Assembly: GCF_034087045.1 (NCBI RefSeq)
Contig: NZ_CP139247.1
Coordinates: forward strand, 3,994,001-4,058,000
Reading direction: 5' to 3'
Origin: Chitinophaga sancti
GTDB lineage: Bacteria > Bacteroidota > Bacteroidia > Chitinophagales > Chitinophagaceae
Length of the DNA stretch: 64,000 nt
The notes under the pieces are model-generated. The model was given only the letters and a program-made list of their open reading frames with translations, was not told the origin of the DNA and searched no databases. Position 1 is the stretch's first letter; every line of letters begins with the position of its first letter. This document shows, one piece after another, positions 17,753-26,496 of the stretch. Position numbers and translations under genes: made by a program.

Positions 17753-18628
17753 TCATACACTCTGAAAATAACTCGTCATATAATCACTCGGCGACTGTGT
17801 CGTCACCGTCTTAAACACCCTGTTGAAATTCGTAATACTATTAAACCCACACGTATAAGCCACCGTCGCAATATTATCAAACGCCCCATCCGTCAGCTTC
17901 TTACACGCCTCATTAATCCTCACCTCATTCAAAAATGAAACAAACGTATGCAGCGTATGCTTCTTGAAGAACCTGCAAAAAGCCTGAGGTGTCATATGCG
18001 CCTGCTTCGCCGCATCTTCCAGCGTGATCGGTTTATCATAATTCTGCATAATATAATTATAGATATTCCCTATCCTGATCCCCTCATGTTCACTCACCAG
18101 CTGCGTCTTCTGCGCCGTAGCCAGCGGCGTCATATCCGCATACCCGGATAATTGCTTTAACAGGTCTACAAACTGCAACAACTGATCTGTACCACTACTA
18201 TTCGTAATCTGCATCATCTTACTACTCACTTCCGCCTTATGTGCATCTGGCACCTTAAACCCTGACTGGCTCTGCGTAATAAAGTTCTTCAGTAACTTCG
18301 TCTCCGGCAAGTTAAACAACGAAGACAGCTCTCCATTCGGATTAAAAAATATTGCCAGCGCCACGATCTTCTTCCTGCTTTTCGGCTGAAAATACGACGC
18401 CTCACTCTTAAAGATATGCGGTTGATTTGCCCCCAGCCAGAATATATCATTTGGCCTGAACGCATGCATATTATTATCCGCTACCAGGGTGCCTTCTCCC
18501 TGTTGAATCCAGCTCATCTGGATCTCATGATGTCTGTGTAAGTGTGGATAGAAAAAAGGCAGAACGTCTTTTTGAACAATGATCGATTTGTCCAGCGGAA
18601 CAGGTATAGTAAACTGTAACACTTTCAT
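17753..18628 (-). CDS. AraC-family transcriptional regulator, likely for hydroxyproline catabolism
   Basis: The 291-residue protein has an N-terminal cupin-type sensing domain (HLHRHHEIQMSWIQQGEGTL, PNDIFWLGANQPHIF) and a C-terminal double helix-turn-helix AraC domain (about 185-285; TLEDAAKQAHMTPQAFCRFF and IATVAYTCGFNSITNFNRVF). It is divergent from the deaminase-dehydrogenase-permease operon across a 450-base gap. Regulators of bacterial hydroxyproline genes are often of the AraC type. Control of the adjacent operon by a pathway intermediate is therefore likely but inferred. Confidence 0.92.
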   Translation of the reverse strand: MKVLQFTIPVPLDKSIIVQKDVLPFFYPHLHRHHEIQMSWIQQGEGTLVADNNMHAFRPNDIFWLGANQPHIFKSEASYFQPKSRKKIVALAIFFNPNGELSSLFNLPETKLLKNFITQSQSGFKVPDAHKAEVSSKMMQITNSSGTDQLLQFVDLLKQLSGYADMTPLATAQKTQLVSEHEGIRIGNIYNYIMQNYDKPITLEDAAKQAHMTPQAFCRFFKKHTLHTFVSFLNEVRINEACKKLTDGAFDNIATVAYTCGFNSITNFNRVFKTVTTQSPSDYMTSYFQSV

Positions 18629-18845
18629 CGTAAAGAAATTTTAAGTCACCGCAAGCTGGTACTTGCAAAAATTGTTTTACAGGTAAAAAGTAAAAAGGCC
18701 CTTCTTCAGTAGCAAAAATCTAAATATTTTGGTTGATCCCTTCTATCAGGTAGAAATGAGTGTTAATTACACAATTAAAATTTCGTCCACTCAATATTAC
18801 GGATTTTAACCCAAATTTCATAATATTAAACCCATACAGGTTAAT

Positions 18846-18872
18846 ATCCGGGCAATGATGGATAAAATCCGG
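18846..18872 (+). promoter_or_regulatory. Candidate AraC-type operator (21-bp direct repeat)
   Basis: ATCCGG occurs at 18846-18851 and 18867-18872, exactly 21 bases apart, each after a T/A-rich run. AraC proteins commonly bind two direct half sites spaced by two helical turns. The same stretch can be read as an inverted repeat, TTAAT.TCCGG against CCGGATTAA. Position between the divergent AraC gene and its likely target supports the call; the sites themselves are short. Confidence 0.4.
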
Positions 18873-19051
18873 ATTAACTTAAATTACACCCGTTAAAAGT
18901 ACTGTGTTTCCGTCCCCGACGGCCCGGCGGCCGCCCGCGCAATATTCGGAGATGTGCGTACAACAGGCATTGCAACTACCCCACAGTCAAAGAGGTTAAA
19001 ATTTAATAATAATTGATTACTATCAGAGCGGCCCCCTTACATCGTAGTAGA

Positions 19052-19059
19052 TATTTTTG
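19052..19059 (+). promoter_or_regulatory. -7 promoter element (TATTTTTG) of the hydroxyproline operon
   Basis: TATTTTTG matches TAnnTTTG and lies 19 bases before the ATG at 19079. There is no clear -33 TTTG, consistent with dependence on an activator such as the divergent AraC protein. Transcription from here would exclude the longer start at 19013. Confidence 0.45.
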
Positions 19060-19078
19060 GAAAAAAAATAAACAGTCT

Positions 19079-19984
19079 ATGGCTATTGAATGGAAAGGAA
19101 TATTTCCTGCATTTACCACCAAGTTTACACCATCAGATGAACTCGACCTATCTCTGTTTGGCAAAAATCTGGATGCACAGTTAGCAGCCGGTATCGACGG
19201 CGTGATCCTCGGTGGCTCACTGGGAGAAGCCAGTACCATCAGCATCGCTGAAAAAGAAACCCTTACAAAATATGCAGTTGAAAAGGTGCAGGGAAAGATC
19301 CCAGTGGTTCTCAACATTGCAGAAGGCGCTACCGCCGATGCCGTAAAACAGGCGGAAGCTGCTGCTAAATGGGGGGCAAAAGGTCTGATGCTGCTGCCAC
19401 CCATGCGCTATAAAAGCGATGAAAAAGAAACCGCTACTTTCTTCAAAACCATAGCTGCATCCACTGACCTGCCAATCATGATCTATAACAATCCTGTTGA
19501 TTATAAGATCGAAGTAACCCTGGATATCTTTGAACAATTAAGCGCATTTCCAAACGTACAGGCTGTTAAAGAATCTACCAGAGACGTCTCTAATGTGACC
19601 CGTATGATCAATCGGTTTGGCGATCGCTTCAAAATACTTTGTGGGGTAGATACGTTAGCTATGGAAGAGATCATGCTGGGTGCCGATGGTTGGGTAGGAG
19701 GACTGGTATGTGCCTTCCCTGAAGAAACGGTGGCAATATACCGCCTCACCAAAGCTGGCAGGATCCAGGAGGCCCTCGCTATTTATCGCTGGTTCCTGCC
19801 CTTGCTTGAATTAGATCTGCACCCTAAATTAGTACAGTATATTAAACTGGCTGAGCAACTGGTAGGTCTCGGTTCTGAAACTGTCAGAGCACCCCGCCTG
19901 CCATTGGAAGGAGCGGAAAGAGAAAAAATTCTCGCTGTGATCAATACCGCACTGGCCAATAAACCGAAGTTGCCCGTATATTAA
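19079..19984 (+). CDS. DapA-family lyase, likely 1-pyrroline-4-hydroxy-2-carboxylate deaminase
   Basis: The start is set at MAIEWKGIFPAFTTKF, the normal family N-terminus; the longest frame would begin upstream of the -7 element. The 301-residue TIM barrel has DapA/NanA features: GSLGEASTIS, PPMRYK, IMIYNNPVDY (Tyr) and the Schiff-base lysine in VKEST. Relatives make dihydrodipicolinate, cleave sialic acid, or deaminate pyrroline-4-hydroxy-2-carboxylate to 2-oxoglutarate semialdehyde. The next gene is a matching semialdehyde dehydrogenase, followed by an amino acid permease, and the earlier pathway enzymes lie at 37.5-39.8 kb. This selects the third role. It is not the housekeeping DapA by context. 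Confidence 0.85.
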   Translation: MAIEWKGIFPAFTTKFTPSDELDLSLFGKNLDAQLAAGIDGVILGGSLGEASTISIAEKETLTKYAVEKVQGKIPVVLNIAEGATADAVKQAEAAAKWGAKGLMLLPPMRYKSDEKETATFFKTIAASTDLPIMIYNNPVDYKIEVTLDIFEQLSAFPNVQAVKESTRDVSNVTRMINRFGDRFKILCGVDTLAMEEIMLGADGWVGGLVCAFPEETVAIYRLTKAGRIQEALAIYRWFLPLLELDLHPKLVQYIKLAEQLVGLGSETVRAPRLPLEGAEREKILAVINTALANKPKLPVY

Positions 19985-20006
19985 CATTTCAATATAATCA
20001 CATCGC

Positions 20007-21455
20007 ATGCAGATACAAAAGATTATGCAGCAGTCCGCACAGGCCTTTGAAACGTACAGACAGGTAACCCCTGCTGTACGTGCTGCATTACTGGAAACCA
20101 TCGCTACAGAGCTGGAAGCGCAAAGAACAATCATGGTTGAGACAGCCGGCGAAGAAACCAATCTGCCTGCTGCCCGCCTCAATGGAGAACTGACCCGCAC
20201 CACCAACCAGTTAAAATTATTTGCTGACCTGATCAAAGAGGGTAGCTGGGTAGAAGCTGTCATCGATTCTGCCAGACCAGAAAATACCCCCGCCAGGCCC
20301 GATCTGCGCAGGATGTTATTGCCTGTAGGCCCAGTGGTCGTATTCGGCGCCAGCAATTTCCCTTTTGCATTTTCTACTGCCGGTGGTGATACTGCCAGTG
20401 CCCTCGCCGCCGGTGCAACCGTGGTGGTGAAAGGTCATCCCGCACATCCACGCACCTCCTTACTGGCCTACCAGGCCATCGCCAGTGCCATTGAAAAAAC
20501 AGGGCTCCCTGCGCATACCGTGCAGCATGTAGCCGACGAAGGCTATGAAACAGGCAAGGCATTGGTCATGGATCCTGCTACTACAGGGGTGGCATTCACC
20601 GGTTCTTTCAATGGTGGTAAAGCATTGTTACAATACGCTGCACAAAGAGAAACACCCATCCCTGTCTTCGCAGAAATGGGCAGTGTGAACCCCGTTGTAT
20701 TCTACCCGGATGCATTGCTCACACAGGGACCACAACTGGCACAAACTTTTGCTGCAAGCATTACCCTCGGCATGGGACAGTTTTGTACCAACCCCGGTTT
20801 GTTACTCGGTATACAAAGCGATGCATTGGACAACTTCGCACATATGTTAGGCGGTGCAATAGCTGCCAGTGCACCCGCAAAGATGTTGCACGCAGGTATC
20901 CATGCGGCCTATGTAAAAGGACGTGCCAGCGTACTCTCACTGGAAGCTGTTACGCTGGTGGGACAAACAGCCGAACCAACTGATACAGAAGCCTGGCCTG
21001 CCGTAGCGCGCACCACGGGGGCTGAGTTTTTACAAAACCCTCACCTGGCAGAAGAACTCTTTGGCCCGTATTCATTGCTGGTATCCTGTACCGATGAAGA
21101 AGAACTGGGAAAAGTACTGAGAAGCCTGAAAGGCCAACTCACCACTACAGTGGTCGGTACAGATAAGGATACGACTATTTACAAATCACTGATCGCATTG
21201 CAGGCCACTTTAGCAGGCAGGATAATATTGAACAATGCCCCTACGGGCGTGGAAGTATGCGCTGCTATGGTGCATGGTGGCCCTTATCCGGCTACGACAG
21301 ATAGTCGTTTTACCAGTGTGGGTACCAGTGCTATCCGCCGCTGGGTAAGACCTGTATGCTTTCAGAACTTTTCAGATAGCATGTTGCCCGATGCATTAAA
21401 AAAATCAAACCCGTTAGGAATATGGAGACTGGTCGATAACGAATTTACCAGATAA
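20007..21455 (+). CDS. Aldehyde dehydrogenase, likely 2-oxoglutarate semialdehyde (2,5-dioxovalerate) dehydrogenase
   Basis: The 482-residue aldehyde dehydrogenase has the nucleophile Cys260 in GQFCTNPG and the general base Glu223 in AEMGSVNP. The FCTNPG form is typical of the semialdehyde dehydrogenases of hydroxyproline, arabinose and glucarate catabolism rather than betaine-aldehyde types. It would oxidise the deaminase product to 2-oxoglutarate with NAD(P), feeding the TCA cycle. It begins 22 bases after the deaminase stop and ends 9 bases before the permease, so the three are one operon. Confidence 0.9.
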   Translation: MQIQKIMQQSAQAFETYRQVTPAVRAALLETIATELEAQRTIMVETAGEETNLPAARLNGELTRTTNQLKLFADLIKEGSWVEAVIDSARPENTPARPDLRRMLLPVGPVVVFGASNFPFAFSTAGGDTASALAAGATVVVKGHPAHPRTSLLAYQAIASAIEKTGLPAHTVQHVADEGYETGKALVMDPATTGVAFTGSFNGGKALLQYAAQRETPIPVFAEMGSVNPVVFYPDALLTQGPQLAQTFAASITLGMGQFCTNPGLLLGIQSDALDNFAHMLGGAIAASAPAKMLHAGIHAAYVKGRASVLSLEAVTLVGQTAEPTDTEAWPAVARTTGAEFLQNPHLAEELFGPYSLLVSCTDEEELGKVLRSLKGQLTTTVVGTDKDTTIYKSLIALQATLAGRIILNNAPTGVEVCAAMVHGGPYPATTDSRFTSVGTSAIRRWVRPVCFQNFSDSMLPDALKKSNPLGIWRLVDNEFTR

Positions 21456-21464
21456 AAAACACCT

Positions 21465-22874
21465 ATGTCAGATCAACCAAAATCATTTAAACGTTCATTT
21501 GGCCTGCTCGATGCTACAATGATCGTAGCAGGATCCATGATCGGCTCCGGGATCTTTCTCGTGAGTGCCGATATCACCCGCAATGTAGGCTCGGCCGGCT
21601 GGCTGATACTGATATGGGTTATTACAGCAGTACTCACCATTACGGCGGCCGTGAGTTATGGTGAGCTCAGTGCAATGTTTCCTCATGCTGGCGGACAGTA
21701 TGTATACCTGAAAGAAGCGTTTAATGACCTGACAGGGTTCCTGTTCGGGTGGAGTTTTTTTACGGTCATACAGGCGGGTACAATTGCAGCAGTAGGTGTA
21801 GCATTTGCCAGGTTCACGGCCTTTCGGTTTCCTGTATTGAGTGAAACGCATATACTGGCAGATCTGGGGTTTGTAAAAATATCCGCTGCTCAGGTCACGT
21901 CTATTTTGCTGATCATCTTTCTCACCTTTGTGAATACGCGGGGGGTAAGAGAGGGGAAGTTAATTCAAACGATCTTTACATTGACAAAGATCGTTGCCTT
22001 GCTGGCACTGATCGTATTTGGCTGTTTTGCGGCGAATAAGCAGGTGTGGGATGCGAACTGGCAGAGTGGTTTTGGGTTTAATAAACTGGAGCCTGCGCAG
22101 CTGGTATCTTATTCCGGATTTGCAGTGTTGGGAGCCATCGCGGCGAGTATGGTCGGCGGGTTGTTTAGTAGCGACAGCTGGAATAATGTGACCTTTATAG
22201 CGGGGGAGATTAAAAACCCTGAGAAGAATATCGGGCGCAGTTTGTTCTTTGGTACATTGCTGGTCACGATGATTTACATTGCCACTAACCTGGTTTACTT
22301 AGCAGTGCTGCCTTTGCGCGAAATTGCATTTGCAGAGAATGATCGGGTAGGGGTGGCGGCAGCCGTACGCATCTTTGGAAATAATGGTACAGTGATCATT
22401 GCTGTGTTGCTGATGGTGTCTACGTTTGGGTGTGTGAATGGGTTGATATTGTCAGGAGCCAGGGTGTGTTTTACCATGGCGAAGGATGGGTTGTTTTTTA
22501 AGCAAATGGGGTTGTTGAATAAGAATGCGGTGCCGGGGAAGGCGTTGTGGAGTCAGTGTATATGGGCTTCCTTATTGTGTTTGAGTGGGCGGTATGGGCA
22601 GCTGCTGGATTATGTGATCTTCGTGGTGTTGATCTTTTATATTCTTACGATAGCGGGGATATTCAGGCTGAGGCGTACAAGGCCGGAAATTGAAAGGCCA
22701 TATAAGGCATTTGGGTATCCGTTTATTCCAATGCTATATATTATAGCAGCGACGATTATTTGTTTGTCATTGCTGGTGTATAAGTGGGAGAATACCTGGC
22801 CGGGATTGTTGATAGTGTTATTGGGGATTCCTGCGTATTATCTTTTTGGAACTAAAAAAATGGCGCTTGCTTAG
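21465..22874 (+). CDS. APC-superfamily amino acid permease, possible hydroxyproline importer
   Basis: The 469-residue protein has about 12 membrane helices and the APC start GLLDATMIVAGSMIGSGIFL, with the unwound GSGIF motif of helix 1 that binds the amino acid backbone. It resembles LAT/SteT-type transporters. It is the third gene of the AraC-linked operon, so hydroxyproline (or proline) uptake is the likely role (inference). Its last codons form one arm of the terminator: the stop TAG lies at the base of the hairpin loop. Confidence 0.9.
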   Translation: MSDQPKSFKRSFGLLDATMIVAGSMIGSGIFLVSADITRNVGSAGWLILIWVITAVLTITAAVSYGELSAMFPHAGGQYVYLKEAFNDLTGFLFGWSFFTVIQAGTIAAVGVAFARFTAFRFPVLSETHILADLGFVKISAAQVTSILLIIFLTFVNTRGVREGKLIQTIFTLTKIVALLALIVFGCFAANKQVWDANWQSGFGFNKLEPAQLVSYSGFAVLGAIAASMVGGLFSSDSWNNVTFIAGEIKNPEKNIGRSLFFGTLLVTMIYIATNLVYLAVLPLREIAFAENDRVGVAAAVRIFGNNGTVIIAVLLMVSTFGCVNGLILSGARVCFTMAKDGLFFKQMGLLNKNAVPGKALWSQCIWASLLCLSGRYGQLLDYVIFVVLIFYILTIAGIFRLRRTRPEIERPYKAFGYPFIPMLYIIAATIICLSLLVYKWENTWPGLLIVLLGIPAYYLFGTKKMALA

Positions 22875-22891
22875 CAAGCGCCATTTTTTTT
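22854..22891. terminator. Bidirectional terminator overlapping the permease stop codon
   Basis: TGGCGCTTGC (22861-22870) pairs with GCAAGCGCCA (22874-22883) around a TTA loop, with A7 on the left and T8 on the right. The left arm encodes the last residues of the permease and the stop TAG overlaps loop and right arm. It also faces the convergent transglutaminase operon. Confidence 0.92.
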
Positions 22892-22924
22892 ATAGCTGGC
22901 AGGCGGCCGGCGAATGTAATGACC

Positions 22925-23860
22925 TTATTGCTGGCCGGCGCCTTCGCTTTCTTCCTTCTGTGTATGCTCCTGTTGCCCCTGTAGATGTACATTGTTCAAC
23001 TCTTCAAATACATATCCATCCTCATACCCCACAGCTACAAATACAGATAGCTGCTGTTTAGCAGGTCCTTTAAAAGTTCCCTTTACAGGTGTGCAGTCTC
23101 TGAAATCCCGGCCCACAGCCAGTTTTACATGCTTGTTCGTCACCCATACATTATTGGTCGGATCAATCCCCGCCCATCCTGTTCCGGGTATATATACCTC
23201 TACCCACGCATGCGTAGCGCCTTCACCTCTTAACCCATCCTTATTCGGACAAATATACCCGCTCACATACCTGCATGGGATCTGGCAACTTCTCAATATC
23301 TGCAACATCAGGTGCGCAAAATCCTGGCACACACCTGCTTTGTGGTGCAGAATTTCATCTACCGTGGTTTCAATATTTGTAATCCCCTTGATGTATTTGA
23401 AATGCCTGAAGATATATTCACTACAATGTTCCGTTACAGCCGCCACGCTTTTCCCCTGGGCAAAGATCGATTGCTGAATATCGTTGATCACATCCTGTGC
23501 ATTGATAGACGCGGTCCTTGCCATTTCTAACAATTGCAGATCACCCAGCACCTCATCTTTCAATTGCTCAAACCCTGAATGAAAATTCAACTGTAACTGC
23601 GAAGTGGCAGTAGTCCTTACCAGTAATTTGCTTTCTATCTTGAGCAACTTGTGTGCGGCCAGTATGTTAAACCCACCCGTTTTATTCCCAAAGTAATCGG
23701 TAAATGTCTGTACATCCGGATGCCCGGTAATAGACAGGTCATGCTGCAAGACTTCCTGTCCCGGGCATTGGGAAGGGAAGATCTTGATCTCGTTCACACT
23801 TTCTTTGACCGGTCTGTCGTATTCGTACCTTGTAATATGATGAATTCTGAAAATAGGCAT
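22925..23860 (-). CDS. Transglutaminase-like protein of the ATP-grasp/alpha-E cluster
   Basis: The 311-residue cytoplasmic protein has the bacterial transglutaminase N-terminal domain (about 1-80, starting FRIHHITRYEYDRPV) and a transglutaminase core with the papain-like triad Cys178 (GVCQDFAH), His217 (ATHAWVEV) and Asp233 (GWAGIDPTNN). Such proteins are probably amide hydrolases or transferases. It is the last gene of a three-gene operon with alpha-E and circularly permuted ATP-grasp proteins, a conserved trio thought to make and process an unknown peptide. The C-terminal tail after residue 290 is Gln/Glu-rich and probably disordered. Confidence 0.9.
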   Translation of the reverse strand: MPIFRIHHITRYEYDRPVKESVNEIKIFPSQCPGQEVLQHDLSITGHPDVQTFTDYFGNKTGGFNILAAHKLLKIESKLLVRTTATSQLQLNFHSGFEQLKDEVLGDLQLLEMARTASINAQDVINDIQQSIFAQGKSVAAVTEHCSEYIFRHFKYIKGITNIETTVDEILHHKAGVCQDFAHLMLQILRSCQIPCRYVSGYICPNKDGLRGEGATHAWVEVYIPGTGWAGIDPTNNVWVTNKHVKLAVGRDFRDCTPVKGTFKGPAKQQLSVFVAVGYEDGYVFEELNNVHLQGQQEHTQKEESEGAGQQ

Positions 23861-23871
23861 ATAGCAAACAC

Positions 23872-24813
23872 TTATGCGTAAGAAAAAAATTGTTGACCCA
23901 GCATTCTGGTAAAGTACTGTACTTCACCCCGCAGGTCTTCCAGATAAGGATGTAAGGTATGATTATTCAGTGTTTCGAGGTCAGTATGTTTTACCTTACT
24001 GTACAATCGTCCGAAACAACGCATCAATGCAGCGTTTTCTTCCGAGAAGTTGCGCTTTGTTACATCCTGCAAATGCCGGTCAATGCGTCCTAAGGAATAC
24101 ACCACCGAATGCGGGAAGTCTTCATTGAACAATACCTGGTGCAATACATCGTGATTATCCGCAGAAGACCGGTAAGTCTTCAAATGTAGTTCATATCCGG
24201 AAAGTGACAGGAGTAATTGTCGCCATTGCATGATGTCCTTGCTTTCATGGATCTTGTAATGATTGATCTGGTAGTGTTTATTCGTCAGCACGATGGTCTC
24301 AAAACACCGTTCAATGTATTTCCCAAGATTCATAAAAGCCCAGCCCGTGCCACGGGCCATGGTGATATCTGTAATGCCTGTATACAAAACACTATGTCTT
24401 GTGAACATGTCCAGCATATCTGCCGCTTCATAGCTGGATAGCCGTTTATCCAGTGAAGGCTGATTGATGAGGTGATAAAAGGAATTCACTTCCTCCCATA
24501 CCTCTTTGGTAATATAATCCTGTATACCTCTCGCATTCTCCCTTGCCTTGCTGATGATTACTTTCAAAGAATTGGAGTTGCTGTTGCTGGTGAGCAACAG
24601 TTTCAACGCATCCGCAGTTTGATCTTTGGTCGCTTCAATCTCCGCTGGTGAAGCGGTGGTAAAGGTCTCAAGTACCGATTGCCAGGTGAGCGCACCATTC
24701 ACATCTTTGTCGAGAGAAAGGAGATAATGTGTAGAGGTAACTCTTAGTAAACCTTCGGCCCTTTCCATATAACGGGCCAGCCAGAATAGTGAATCCGCAA
24801 TCCTACTTAGCAT
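23872..24813 (-). CDS. Alpha-E domain protein
   Basis: The start is placed at MLSRIADSLFWLARYMERAE, the standard N-terminus of this family; the longer frame would overlap the upstream gene. The 313-residue protein is all alpha-helical, and matches the alpha-E family (formerly DUF403), which has no established activity but nearly always travels with circularly permuted ATP-grasp and transglutaminase genes. A scaffold or accessory role in the same peptide-modifying system is inferred. The spacing is 10 bases after the ATP-grasp stop and 11 bases before the transglutaminase start. Confidence 0.92.
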   Translation of the reverse strand: MLSRIADSLFWLARYMERAEGLLRVTSTHYLLSLDKDVNGALTWQSVLETFTTASPAEIEATKDQTADALKLLLTSNSNSNSLKVIISKARENARGIQDYITKEVWEEVNSFYHLINQPSLDKRLSSYEAADMLDMFTRHSVLYTGITDITMARGTGWAFMNLGKYIERCFETIVLTNKHYQINHYKIHESKDIMQWRQLLLSLSGYELHLKTYRSSADNHDVLHQVLFNEDFPHSVVYSLGRIDRHLQDVTKRNFSEENAALMRCFGRLYSKVKHTDLETLNNHTLHPYLEDLRGEVQYFTRMLGQQFFSYA

Positions 24814-24823
24814 GAAAATAATT

Positions 24824-26260
24824 TTAATCAATAACCCATGTATCTTTACTACCCCCGCCCTGTGAAGAGTTCACAATCAGGGAGTCTTTGCGCAAGGCCA
24901 CCCTTGTGAGTCCACCGGGTACGATCTGTACCCCCTGTGGTCCACATAAAGCATAAGGGCGTAAGTCTACATGTCTGGCCTGAAAAGTGCCGTCAATAAA
25001 ACAAGGAACTGTAGAAAGTTTGATGATCGGTTGTGCAATAAAGCTACGTGGATCTGCTTCAATAGCGGCTTTGGCCTTAATCCATTCCTCAGGAGTCACT
25101 TTATTACCCATCACCATGCCATATCCACCTGACTGATTGGTACGCTTGATCACCATTTGCCCTATATGTTCAAAAACATGTTTGCGCTGTTCCGGATCAC
25201 TCATTTCGTAAGTCGGTACATTGGGCAAAATTGGTTCCTCATTCAGGTAATACCGGATCATGGCCGGTACATAGGCATACACTGCTTTGTCATCGGCCAC
25301 ACCGTTCCCGATGGCATTCACAATCGCTACATTGCCCATGCGGTAAGCGTTCATTAACCCAGGAATGCCCAGTGCGCTATCCGGCTTAAACGCCAGCGGG
25401 TCCAGGTATTCATCGTCTATCCTGCGATAGATCACATGTACCTGTTCCAGGCCTTCCGTGGTTTTCATATATACCTTGTGATTATCGATGACCAGGTCCC
25501 TGCCTTCTACCAGGGTAATCCCCATCATTCTGGCCAGGAAAGCATGTTCATAATAAGCAGAATTGTAAATACCGGGTGTGAGCAATACCACACGGGGGTT
25601 GGAGATCTGTGCCGGTCCCATTTGTAAAAGGATCTCATGGAGCATGAGGGGATAATTACTCACCCTGCGCACATGACTGGATGCCAGCATTTCGGGGAAG
25701 ATCCTTTTGGTCACTTCCCTGTTTTCCAGCATATAGCTCACCCCGGAAGGGGTGCGGAGGTTGTCTTCCAGTACATAGAACTTTCCATCCTCGCCCCTGA
25801 TCAGGTCAATACCGGAAATATGTACATAGATGTCGTGGGGAACTTTGATCCCAAATACCTCTCTGGTATAATGCGGACAAGTGGCAATAAGAGACGCAGG
25901 AACGACCTTGTCTTTTAAAATCTGCTGTTCGTTGTAAATGTCTTTTAAGAAGAGATTTAGGGCCTTTAAACGCTGTTGAATGCCCAATTCTATATGGTCC
26001 CATTCCTTCCCGGTTATGATGCGGGGAATGATATCGAAGGGGAAAATACGTTCAATACCGGCATCGTCACTATACACTGTAAATGTAATGCCTTGATTCA
26101 TAAAGAGTTCACCAGCAAGGCGGTCTTTCTGCTGAAGAGCACTGACATCGAATTGTTCCAGCGAAGTAAAGACTTTGTGATAGTGCTCCCTTATCTGTTG
26201 GTGATCGTACATCTCGTCCCAAATGTTGGGAGGAAGGTCATATTGGTCCAAAAATCCCAT
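24824..26260 (-). CDS. Circularly permuted type 2 ATP-grasp protein
   Basis: The 478-residue protein matches the CP-ATPgrasp family: GITFTVYSDDAG, FPFDIIPRII, GIDLIRGEDGKFYVLEDNLR, TPGIYNSAYYEHAFLARMMG and NAIGNGVADDKAVYAYVP. Relatives lack a known substrate but have the fold of carboxylate-amine ligases, so they probably form peptide-like bonds at the cost of ATP. It is the first gene of the operon with alpha-E and transglutaminase. The products to be ligated are unknown and no obvious peptide substrate gene lies in the operon. Confidence 0.92.
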   Translation of the reverse strand: MGFLDQYDLPPNIWDEMYDHQQIREHYHKVFTSLEQFDVSALQQKDRLAGELFMNQGITFTVYSDDAGIERIFPFDIIPRIITGKEWDHIELGIQQRLKALNLFLKDIYNEQQILKDKVVPASLIATCPHYTREVFGIKVPHDIYVHISGIDLIRGEDGKFYVLEDNLRTPSGVSYMLENREVTKRIFPEMLASSHVRRVSNYPLMLHEILLQMGPAQISNPRVVLLTPGIYNSAYYEHAFLARMMGITLVEGRDLVIDNHKVYMKTTEGLEQVHVIYRRIDDEYLDPLAFKPDSALGIPGLMNAYRMGNVAIVNAIGNGVADDKAVYAYVPAMIRYYLNEEPILPNVPTYEMSDPEQRKHVFEHIGQMVIKRTNQSGGYGMVMGNKVTPEEWIKAKAAIEADPRSFIAQPIIKLSTVPCFIDGTFQARHVDLRPYALCGPQGVQIVPGGLTRVALRKDSLIVNSSQGGGSKDTWVID

Positions 26261-26395
26261 AAGTAATTGATAATATTTGGTGCTGGATTTTTACAATATA
26301 ATGAAATGGAGGGACTGTTTTTGTAAAAGTGTATATATAATTTTATTTAATATGTGTTAATATGCGGGCAAACCCCCGCTGAAGCTATAGTGAAT

Positions 26396-26411
26396 CTTCG
26401 TTACAGCTTCG
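26396..26411 (-). promoter_or_regulatory. Two CGAAG half sites, 11-bp period (minus orientation)
   Basis: CTTCG at 26396-26400 and 26407-26411 are exactly 11 bases apart. They are the reverse of the triple repeat at 26497-26524 in the same gap, so both clusters could bind the same protein. Confidence 0.35.
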
Positions 26412-26429
26412 CTACCAATAGTACATTAT

Positions 26430-26470
26430 AAGGGCACCTTAATATCGTGAGGATAATGAAGTGCCCTTTT
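26430..26470. terminator. Hairpin with terminator-like features
   Basis: AAGGGCAC (26430-26437) pairs with GTGCCCTT (26461-26468), with partial pairing inside and TTTT at the end. It lies in the 411-base gap between the divergent ATP-grasp and DUF6055 genes, where no terminator is needed, so a regulatory RNA structure is equally possible. The remaining gap (26261-26671) holds no gene. Confidence 0.4.
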
Positions 26471-26496
26471 GGTGCCCTGTTACTGCACCGTTAGTA

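Larger units (their letters stand above)
18629..19078. other. 450-bp divergent control region with a GC-rich island
   Basis: This gap between the AraC gene and the deaminase gene is AT-rich and holds no reading frame I would call. It contains the ATCCGG repeat pair (18846-18872), a -7 element (19052-19059) and a 30-base island (18911-18940) in which 28 bases are G or C, including GCGGCCGC. The island does not fold into a tRNA or a terminator and its purpose is unclear. Confidence 0.7.

Noticed and set aside
18911..18940. tRNA or terminator in the GC-rich island
   Set aside because: It does not fold into a cloverleaf, has no CCA-like end and no T-run.
19079..19984. Housekeeping dihydrodipicolinate synthase (dapA) or sialic acid lyase
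   Set aside because: Operon with semialdehyde dehydrogenase, permease and AraC, and no lysine or sialic acid genes nearby; the hydroxyproline role fits better.
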